From CAWJHE01 sp964614855 (GTDB lineage Bacteria > Chloroflexota > Anaerolineae > Anaerolineales > UBA4823): DNA of 6,240 nucleotides. The notes beneath the pieces were generated by a model, which was not told the DNA's origin, did not search any database, and saw only the letters and a list, made by a program, of their open reading frames with translations. The DNA lies in contig CAZTMX010000168.1 of assembly GCA_964614855.1 (NCBI GenBank), forward strand, positions 1 to 6,240, written 5' to 3'. How positions within the stretch are numbered: the stretch's first letter is position 1; every line of letters starts with the position of its first letter. The translations under genes and the position numbers were made by a program. Below, in pieces: positions 1 to 4,855 of the stretch.

Positions 1-2
1 AC

Positions 3-77
3 CAGGAAGTGCTCAAGCTGCGCCAGCGCATCATCAAACGGCTGGAGCAGGAGATCGGGGCAAAGCTCAGGAGTTAA
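3..77 (+). CDS. C-terminal end of an unidentified protein (partial)
   Basis: The window opens inside a reading frame that runs without a stop to TAA at 75-77, giving the last 24 residues of a protein. The visible tail ends in QRIIKRLEQEIGAKLRS, a basic amphipathic helix-like sequence with no diagnostic motif. A strong terminator follows 23 bases after the stop, which supports this being a real gene end and the last gene of its transcription unit. Because sbcC lies downstream, sbcD would be a tempting guess, but nothing in these residues shows it, and an independent transcription unit separates the two. Function unknown; the frame and stop are reasonably sure. Confidence 0.6.
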   Translation, partial: QEVLKLRQRIIKRLEQEIGAKLRS

Positions 78-100
78 ACGCCGGATCGTGGATCAACGTG

Positions 101-141
101 ATCCCCACCGTACCCTGCCGGGTGCGGTGGGGATTTTTGTT
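101..141 (+). terminator. Rho-independent terminator after the first gene
   Basis: A perfect 10-bp stem pairs ATCCCCACCG (101-110) with CGGTGGGGAT (125-134). It continues through a T-G wobble (111/124) and a further 4 bp (112-115 with 120-123), closing on a TGCC tetraloop, for 15 pairs in all. TTTTTGTT (134-141) follows directly. There is no A-run on the left side, so it should act only on + strand transcripts. This is a textbook intrinsic terminator and closes the transcription unit ending at 77. Confidence 0.93.
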
Positions 142-154
142 GTGCCAGCCGCGC

Positions 155-183
155 TTGATTTTCGCGGAAATTTGCTCTATACT
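155..183 (+). promoter_or_regulatory. Sigma70-like promoter for the small membrane protein
   Basis: TTGATT (155-160) and TATACT (178-183) are separated by exactly 17 bases. They match the housekeeping consensus at 4 of 6 and 5 of 6 positions. Predicted transcription starts near 190, giving a leader of about 35 bases. The site lies between the terminator of the preceding gene and the AGGAGGT ribosome binding site of the next, which is where a promoter is expected. Expression has not been shown; this is a consensus call. Confidence 0.72.
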
Positions 184-224
184 GGCAAGTAGTGTTCTTA
201 TTCAATGCTTCCAGGAGGTACCTT

Positions 225-611
225 ATGGAAAAACGCACAATCGGTCTCATGATCACGGCGCTCACTGCCCTGTGCTGCGCCATCCCCGGCTGCTGTATCT
301 TTATCTTTGGCGCGGTCACCGCTGCTGGCGTGATGCCCTACGAAACCGAATTCAATAACAGCATCAACACGGGCACCATTCCTACCTGGGTCGGATATGT
401 GCTGCTGGCTTTTGCGCTGCTGTTGATCGCCATCCCCTTTGTGTCTGGGATCATCACCTTGCGTCTCAAACCGGCGGCGGCCAGCCCGGCAGCGCCTGCG
501 GTCAGGCCTGCAGCCTCGACGATCGATGCCACAGCGGAGGCTCCTGCAGTCACGCCCGCAACCCCAGTGGATGTGAGCGAACCTGAAGAGCCTATCCCGC
601 CTCCCCTGTAA
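225..611 (+). CDS. Small two-pass membrane protein with Pro/Ala-rich tail, function unknown
   Basis: This is a 128-residue protein that I do not recognise. The ATG at 225 is chosen because AGGAGGT (213-219) sits 5 bases upstream. The frame is also open from a GTG at 192, but that codon has no ribosome binding site and lies almost on the predicted transcription start. Residues 1-4 (MEKR) are positively charged. A hydrophobic segment at about 6-36 contains CCAIPGCC (17-24). A loop of about 18 residues with N and T follows, then a second hydrophobic segment at about 55-79 and RLK (80-82). The positive-inside pattern puts both ends in the cytoplasm with a short external loop. The last 46 residues are Ala/Pro/Val-rich and end in an acidic EPEEPIPPPL, probably disordered. 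The gene is monocistronic, with its own promoter and terminator. Four cysteines clustered within or next to the first helix are unusual and could bind metal or form disulfides, but that is speculation. Confidence 0.85.
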   Translation: MEKRTIGLMITALTALCCAIPGCCIFIFGAVTAAGVMPYETEFNNSINTGTIPTWVGYVLLAFALLLIAIPFVSGIITLRLKPAAASPAAPAVRPAASTIDATAEAPAVTPATPVDVSEPEEPIPPPL

Positions 612-642
612 CCCTTTATCACCAATAATGAATAGGAACCAG

Positions 643-668
643 AAAGCCGCCTCGCCGGGCGGCTTTTC
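643..668 (+). terminator. Rho-independent terminator after the small membrane protein
   Basis: AAAGCCGCC (643-651) pairs with GGCGGCTTT (658-666) around the six-base loop TCGCCG. The T-run TTTT (664-667) partly overlaps the stem. The A-run on the left means it could also work weakly on minus-strand transcription. It lies 31 bases past the stop at 611 and only five bases before the -35 of the sbcC promoter, so it separates the two units. Confidence 0.85.
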
Positions 669-672
669 TGTA

Positions 673-700
673 TTGGCGAAGGGATGCTTCTTGTTATAAT
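673..700 (+). promoter_or_regulatory. Extended -10 promoter for sbcC-msrA
   Basis: A perfect TATAAT (695-700) is preceded by TGT (692-694), giving the extended -10 form TGnTATAAT. A TTGGCG -35-like hexamer (673-678) lies 16 bases upstream, matching 4 of 6 consensus positions. Predicted transcription starts near 707, leaving a leader of only about 15 bases before the sbcC ATG at 722. That leader has no clear Shine-Dalgarno sequence, so initiation may be inefficient or nearly leaderless. Confidence 0.78.
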
Positions 701-721
701 CAAAGCCTGGATGCACCGCCT

Positions 722-3175
722 ATGATACCCTTACACTTACACATTTCTGGTTTTCTTTCCTACCGCGACCCGGTGGATATCGATTTAACCGGGCTGGACC
801 TGGCCTGTATTTCCGGCGCCAATGGGGCCGGCAAGTCCTCCCTGTTGGACGCCATTACCTGGGCGCTTTTCGGGATTGCACGCAAGCGCGACGATTCGCT
901 GATCAACACCCAGTCCAGCGCCGCCGAAGTGCGCCTGGTCTTTGCCTATGAAGGCAATATTTACCGCCTGCTGCGCAGCAAGGTCAAGGAGAAGACGGCC
1001 GTGCTGGAGTTCCATATCCTGCAGCAAGACGGTGCGGCGCACGACCCCGCCCGCAGCGATTTCGACCCGGCGCAGTTGGAGCAGGGCAGGTGGAAGCCGC
1101 TGACCGAGCACACGCTGCGCGAGACCGAAAAGCGTATCGAGGATACCCTGCGCCTGGATTACGAGACCTTTGTCAACGCCTCCTTCTTTTTGCAAGGCAA
1201 GGCAGACCAGTTCACCCAGCAGCGCCCGAGCGAGCGCAAGCGCATCCTGGGCAGCATCCTGGGGCTGGATATCTGGGAGGACTATCGCACCCAGGCGGCC
1301 AGCAGACGGCAGGCGGTAGAGAAAGAAATCCAGCGCCTGGATGGCAGCCTGCAGGAGATCCTGGCTGAGCTGAGCGAAGAAGCGCAGCGCACCCGCCGCC
1401 TGCAGGAGCTGCAGGCGCAGCTGGAACAGCTGAGCAGCCTGCGCCAGGGTCAGGAGCAGCTGCTGCTCAATATGCGCCAGGTCGAAGCCGCCTTGCAGGA
1501 ACAGGGTCGCATGGTAGAGGCACTGGGACGGCAGGCGCAGAGCGCAGAGCAGCGCTGCCAGGAGCTGCGAACGCGCCTGGGCAGCCGCCGGGATGAACGC
1601 CAAACCTATAACGATCTGCTGCAGCGCGCCGCTGAAATCCGCCGACAGCATACCGCCTGGAAGGACGCCCAGGCAGCGCTGGCGCAGATGGAAGCCCTGG
1701 CAAGCAGCTTCCGCAAGCAGGAAAAGCTGCGGGAAACACCGCGCATGGAGATCCTTTCCGAGCGCACCCGCCTGGAGCAGGAGCGCCATGGGTTGGCGCA
1801 GACGCAGGCGCAGCTGCAGGGCGCGCTGCCGGAAATCCAGCAGCTGGACGCGCAGCTCAAGCGCCTGGAGGATGACCGCCTGTTTGCCGAAGGACGCCTG
1901 GCGCGGCGCGAACAGCTTGCACCGAAGCTGGAATCCCTCCGGCAGCAGCAAGCCGGGCTGGTTGCCGAGAATGCGCAGGTACGAAATGAAATGAACCCGC
2001 TCAAGGAGCGCATCGATAAAATCTTGAAGATCGAAGGCGCCGAGTGCCCGCTGTGCGGCAGCCGGCTGACCCCGGGTGAGCGCCAGCGCCTGGCGGACAG
2101 CCTGACCGCCCAGGGCACGGCGCTGGCGGACAAGTTCCGCCAGAACAGCGAGCTAATCAAAGACCTGGAAGAACAGACCGGCGAAATCAAAGACCAGCTC
2201 GATGGGCTGCTGCGGGTAGAAAACGAGCTGCGCACCCTGCTGCAAGAAGAATCGCGCGCCGAAAGCCGCCTGCAAACGCTGCGCTCGGCGCAGCAAGCCT
2301 GGGAGACCGGCGGCGCGCTGCGCCTGGCGCAGCTGGAGCGCTGCCTGGCGCAGGAGGATTACGCCCTGCCAGCCCGCGCTCGCCTGGCGGAGATCGATGA
2401 TGAGCTGCGCCGCACTGGCTACGACCCCGCTGCCCACGATGCGCTGCGCCAACAGGTGGAGCTGGGAAAGGTCATCGAAAGCGAGCTGCTGGCGCTGGAA
2501 AAGGCGCACTCGGCGCTGTTCCCGCTGGAGCGCGAAATCGGCGAGCTGGCGCAGCAGCTGCAAAACGAAGAAACCGCCCTGGAGCAGCAGCGCGGCGAAT
2601 TTGAGCGAGCCCAGGCNNNNNNNNNNNNNNNNNNNNNNNNNNNNNNNNNNNNNNNNNNNNNNNNNNNNNNNNNNNNNNNNNNNNNNNNNNNNNNNNNNNN
2701 NNNNNNNNNNNNNNNNGCGCTGCCCGAGATCGAAGCCAAGGCCAACGAGCTGCTCGACCGGCTGAGCGACGGCATGATGTCGGTGAGCTTTGTCACCCAG
2801 GCGCAGTACAAGGACAAGAAACGCGACGATCTGCGCGAGACGCTGGATATCCAGATCCGCGACGGCTCCGGGATGCGCGATTATGAAATGTTCTCCGGCG
2901 GCGAGGCCTTCCGCGTCAACTTTGCCGTGCGGCTGGCGCTTTCGGAGATCCTGGCGCGCCGCGCCGGGGCGCGCCTGCAAACCCTGGTGATCGATGAAGG
3001 CTTCGGCAGCCAGGACACCCTGGGACGCCAGCGCCTGGTGGAGGCCATCCGCCTGGTGCGCGGCGATTTTGCCAAGATTTTGGTGATCACGCATATTGAC
3101 GAGCTGAAGGACGTTTTCCCCAGCCGCATCGAGGTGGAGAAGACGGAGCGCGGCTCGACGGCGCGCCTGGTTTGA
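722..3175 (+). CDS. sbcC: Nuclease SbcCD subunit C (Rad50-like ATPase), interrupted by an assembly gap
   Basis: SbcC is the ABC-type ATPase of the SbcCD complex, the bacterial counterpart of Mre11-Rad50, which processes hairpins and protein-blocked DNA ends with the SbcD nuclease. The nominal product is 817 residues, of which 34 are unknown, shorter than E. coli SbcC (about 1050). The N-terminal lobe has Walker A GANGAGKS (32-39) and the Q-loop region NASFFLQG with Q158. A long Gln/Glu/Leu/Arg-rich coiled coil follows from about 190. The zinc hook is CPLC (442-445), where two molecules join. The second coiled-coil arm runs to residue 631, where the gap starts. After it come ALPEIEAKANELLDRLSDG, signature FSGGE (724-728), Walker B LVIDE (755-759), D-loop GSQD (762-765) and H-loop His791. 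All ATPase motifs are present, so the protein looks functional. The ATG at 722 fits the conserved family start. msrA follows 34 bases downstream, probably in the same transcript. No sbcD is visible upstream. Confidence 0.95.
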   Translation: MIPLHLHISGFLSYRDPVDIDLTGLDLACISGANGAGKSSLLDAITWALFGIARKRDDSLINTQSSAAEVRLVFAYEGNIYRLLRSKVKEKTAVLEFHILQQDGAAHDPARSDFDPAQLEQGRWKPLTEHTLRETEKRIEDTLRLDYETFVNASFFLQGKADQFTQQRPSERKRILGSILGLDIWEDYRTQAASRRQAVEKEIQRLDGSLQEILAELSEEAQRTRRLQELQAQLEQLSSLRQGQEQLLLNMRQVEAALQEQGRMVEALGRQAQSAEQRCQELRTRLGSRRDERQTYNDLLQRAAEIRRQHTAWKDAQAALAQMEALASSFRKQEKLRETPRMEILSERTRLEQERHGLAQTQAQLQGALPEIQQLDAQLKRLEDDRLFAEGRLARREQLAPKLESLRQQQAGLVAENAQVRNEMNPLKERIDKILKIEGAECPLCGSRLTPGERQRLADSLTAQGTALADKFRQNSELIKDLEEQTGEIKDQLDGLLRVENELRTLLQEESRAESRLQTLRSAQQAWETGGALRLAQLERCLAQEDYALPARARLAEIDDELRRTGYDPAAHDALRQQVELGKVIESELLALEKAHSALFPLEREIGELAQQLQNEETALEQQRGEFERAQXXXXXXXXXXXXXXXXXXXXXXXXXXXXXXXXXXALPEIEAKANELLDRLSDGMMSVSFVTQAQYKDKKRDDLRETLDIQIRDGSGMRDYEMFSGGEAFRVNFAVRLALSEILARRAGARLQTLVIDEGFGSQDTLGRQRLVEAIRLVRGDFAKILVITHIDELKDVFPSRIEVEKTERGSTARLV
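2617..2716. other. Assembly gap of 100 N inside sbcC
   Basis: Exactly 100 undetermined bases interrupt the second coiled-coil arm of SbcC just before the C-terminal ATPase lobe. A run of exactly 100 is the common placeholder for a gap of unknown length, so the true distance need not be 100. The sbcC frame before and after happens to agree across 100 bases, which has a one-in-three chance of being accidental. In the SbcC family the segment just before ALPEIE usually carries a conserved GIQA-type stretch, and that part is missing here. Confidence 0.99.
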
Positions 3176-3194
3176 TTACCGGTATAACTGATAG

Positions 3195-3202
3195 AAAGGG
3201 AG
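3195..3202 (+). promoter_or_regulatory. Ribosome binding site of msrA
   Basis: AAAGGGAG lies 7 bases before the ATG at 3210 in the 34-base gap after the sbcC stop. It fixes the msrA start and contrasts with sbcC itself, which has no clear ribosome binding site. No promoter is evident in this short gap, which supports co-transcription with sbcC. Confidence 0.75.
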
Positions 3203-3209
3203 TAGCGAC

Positions 3210-3752
3210 ATGGAAACAAATTTTGAAACGGCGGTATTGGGCGGCGGGTGCTTCTGGTGCCTGGAAGCGGTGTACGACGAGCTGCAGGGCGTGGTCAGCG
3301 TGGAAAACGGCTATGCCGGCGGGGCAGCGCCCGAACCGAGTTACGAACAGGTGTGCAGCGGGCGCAGCGGGCACGCCGAGGTGGTGCGCATCACCTTCGA
3401 TCCCGGCGTGGTTTCGTATCGCGAGCTGCTGCAGGTCTTTTTTACCATCCACGATCCCACCACGCTCAACCGCCAGGGGGCGGATGTGGGCACGCAGTAC
3501 CGCTCGGTCATCTTCACCCTGGACGAAGCGCAGGCGCAGGCGGCGCAGCAGGTGATCCGCGAGATCGAGGCGGCGAATATTTGGGAATGCCCGCTGGTGA
3601 CGCAGGTCGAGCCGCTGGATGAATTTTTCATCGCCGAGGACTACCACCAGGAGTATTTCAAAAAGAACCCCTACGCTGGCTACTGCCGGGCGGTGGTGGC
3701 GCCCAAGGTGGCCAAGTTCCGCCAGAAGTTCGCTGCAAGGTTGAAGGTGTGA
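3210..3752 (+). CDS. msrA: Peptide-methionine (S)-S-oxide reductase MsrA
   Basis: MsrA reduces the S-epimer of methionine sulfoxide, free or in proteins, repairing oxidative damage in the cytoplasm with electrons from thioredoxin. The protein is 180 residues, normal for a compact bacterial MsrA. The family signature GCFWC is at 13-17, with catalytic Cys14. The substrate-pocket residues are present: Glu57 in GHAEVV, and Asp92 and Tyr97 in NRQGADVGTQYRS. The C-terminal motif YFKKNPYAGYC (149-159) supplies the resolving Cys159. There is no later cysteine matching the second recycling cysteine of E. coli MsrA, so this should be a single-resolving-cysteine form; Cys17, Cys49 and Cys127 are the remaining cysteines. 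No signal peptide is seen. It has a good ribosome binding site and sits directly after sbcC, apparently as the last gene of that operon. No msrB domain or gene is present in the window. Confidence 0.97.
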   Translation: METNFETAVLGGGCFWCLEAVYDELQGVVSVENGYAGGAAPEPSYEQVCSGRSGHAEVVRITFDPGVVSYRELLQVFFTIHDPTTLNRQGADVGTQYRSVIFTLDEAQAQAAQQVIREIEAANIWECPLVTQVEPLDEFFIAEDYHQEYFKKNPYAGYCRAVVAPKVAKFRQKFAARLKV

Positions 3753-3770
3753 TGGGCTGCGGATTTGCCG

Positions 3771-3829
3771 CGGCAGTTGCCGGCGGCAGTTGCCGGCGGC
3801 AGTTGCCGGTAGCAGATGCCGGCGGCAGG
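3771..3829. repeat. Tandem array of a 13-bp self-complementary repeat
   Basis: Three perfect head-to-tail copies of CGGCAGTTGCCGG (3771-3783, 3784-3796, 3797-3809) are followed by a copy with three changes (3810-3822) and a truncated copy, CGGCAGG (3823-3829). Each unit has 5-base arms, CGGCA and TGCCG, around GT, so units can fold on themselves or pair with each other. The array is flanked by the perfect 10-bp palindrome TGCCGCGGCA (3766-3775), which overlaps the first copy. It starts 18 bases after the msrA stop and no T-run follows, so it is not an ordinary terminator. It may be a simple-sequence expansion or a REP-like element; it could also protect or end the sbcC-msrA transcript. Confidence 0.9.
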
Positions 3830-3888
3830 CGTGTTGGCGGTGTGAGCATTGGTTTTCAAGCCAGGTTTGATCTCGGAAGCAGGTGAGT

Positions 3889-4749
3889 ATGAGCGGTAAA
3901 CAGGTTTTACTGGTGGTTTTGGCGCACCCGGACGATGAAAGCTTTGGCACGGGCGGCACAATTGCCTATTATGCAAAGAGCGGGGTGGAGGTGCACCTGG
4001 TGTGCGCCACGCGCGGCGAGGCCGGCGAGGTGGCGCCCGAGTACCTGCAGGGTTTCAGCTCGATCGCCGATCTGCGCGTCTCCGAGCTGCGCTGCGCCGC
4101 CGGCATCCTGGGGCTAAAGGGCTTGCACTTCCTGGATTACCGCGATTCGGGCATGCCCGGCTCGGCGGATAACGCGCACCCGCAGGCGCTGGTTAACGCC
4201 CCACTCGAGGAGGTCGCGAGCAAGGTGGCGCGCCTGGTGCGCCGGCTGCAGCCGCAGGTGCTGATCACCTTCGACCCCATCGGCGGGTATAAGCACCCCG
4301 ACCACATCGCCATCCACAAGGCTGCTGTGCGCGCCTTCGAATTGGCGGGCGACCCGGGCTTCGCCGACGAGCTGCCGCCCTACCAGCCGCAAAAGCTGTA
4401 CTACCATCTCTTCCCCAAGGGCATGCTGCGTTGGGCGGTGCGCCTGCTGCCGCTTTTTGGCAAGGACCCGCGCCGCTTTGGCAAGAACGGCGATATCGAC
4501 ATCCTGTCCATCGTCCAGGAGGGCGAGTTCCCCGTTCATGCCCACATCGACTACCGTGCGGTGGATGAGCAGCGCCAGGCGGCCTCCGCCTGCCATGCCA
4601 GCCAGCTCGGCGGCATGCCGCAGCGCGGCCCGCTGGCCTGGCTGATGCGCCGCGGCCCGCGCGTGGACCAGTATATGCGCGCCGTGCCGCAGGTGCAGGG
4701 CAGGGTGAGGGAGCGGGATTTGTTTGAGGGGGTGCAAAAATTAGTATAA
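3889..4749 (+). CDS. PIG-L/LmbE family zinc-dependent deacetylase
   Basis: This family removes acetyl groups from N-acetylglucosamine-type substrates (MshB and BshB in thiol cofactor synthesis, PIG-L in lipid anchors) or cleaves related amides (Mca). The 286-residue protein has the hallmark AHPDDE at 12-17, with zinc ligands His13 and Asp16 and the general base Asp15, and HPDH at 136-139 with the third ligand His139. These match the roles of His13, Asp15, Asp16 and His147 in MshB. Its size is nearer to MshB/Mca (about 290-300) than to BshB (about 230). The C-terminal part, with GEFPVHAHIDYRAVDEQRQA, resembles the Mca/MshB-like branch, but substrate cannot be assigned from sequence alone. No signal peptide is seen, so it is probably cytoplasmic. 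The start is uncertain: ATG 3889 has GGAAG (3875-3879) 9 bases upstream, while a GTG at 3883 would add two residues. It lies 136 bases after msrA across a repeat array, so co-transcription is unclear. Confidence 0.93.
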   Translation: MSGKQVLLVVLAHPDDESFGTGGTIAYYAKSGVEVHLVCATRGEAGEVAPEYLQGFSSIADLRVSELRCAAGILGLKGLHFLDYRDSGMPGSADNAHPQALVNAPLEEVASKVARLVRRLQPQVLITFDPIGGYKHPDHIAIHKAAVRAFELAGDPGFADELPPYQPQKLYYHLFPKGMLRWAVRLLPLFGKDPRRFGKNGDIDILSIVQEGEFPVHAHIDYRAVDEQRQAASACHASQLGGMPQRGPLAWLMRRGPRVDQYMRAVPQVQGRVRERDLFEGVQKLV

Positions 4750-4750
4750 T
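4745..4750 (+). promoter_or_regulatory. Candidate -10 element overlapping the deacetylase stop codon
   Basis: A perfect TATAAT covers the TAA stop (4747-4749) of the deacetylase gene, about 105 bases before the kinase start. Possible -35 partners upstream are poor (TTTGAG at 4723-4728 with a 16-base spacer; TTGTTT at 4720-4725 with 19). A second candidate, TAAAAT (4827-4832), lies closer to the kinase but also lacks a good -35. One of the two probably drives the kinase gene, since the region between turns AT-rich; which one cannot be told from sequence. Confidence 0.4.
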
Positions 4751-4855
4751 TGAGCCAGTTACCTTTTCACTGCAGTCTTTCTCCAACATACCAGTTGAGA
4801 TGGTTTCTAACTACCTGCGCAAGGGGTAAAATAAATTGAACACAAATGGAATGAT

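Noticed and set aside
225..300. Lipoprotein signal peptide in the small membrane protein (IPGC, residues 20-23)
   Set aside because: Proline at the -2 position does not fit a lipobox, and strongly hydrophobic residues continue after the cysteines, so a membrane helix fits better.
192..611. Longer version of the small membrane protein starting at GTG 192
   Set aside because: The GTG lies at the predicted transcription start and has no ribosome binding site, whereas ATG 225 has a perfect AGGAGGT 5 bases upstream.
1381..1480. Short direct repeats of CTGCAGG/CAGCTG in sbcC
   Set aside because: They follow from repeated Leu-Gln-Glu/Ala-Gln-Leu heptads of the coiled coil in a GC-rich codon set, not from a separate DNA element.
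785..1951. Long minus-strand open frame (388 codons) opposite sbcC
   Set aside because: It lies fully antisense to the N-terminal half of sbcC, where Walker A and coiled-coil residues prove the + strand frame. Its Leu/Gln/Ala-rich product shows no domain. High GC in the coding strand commonly leaves such shadows open.
2617..2716. Frameshift or pseudogene in sbcC at the gap
   Set aside because: Both sides are intact family sequence and the break is undetermined bases, not a lesion. The gap length is unknown, so frame cannot be judged.
3771..3829. CRISPR array
   Set aside because: The 13-bp units are directly adjacent with no spacers, and no cas gene is nearby.
3753..3830. Intrinsic terminator after msrA
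   Set aside because: Strong GC-rich pairing exists in the repeats, but no T-run follows any of the hairpins, so a standard Rho-independent terminator is not supported.
3087..3959. Minus-strand open frame of 290 codons spanning the sbcC end, msrA and the repeats
   Set aside because: It is antisense to two well-supported genes and runs through the 13-bp repeat array, yielding a low-complexity product. No start signal or family motif is seen.
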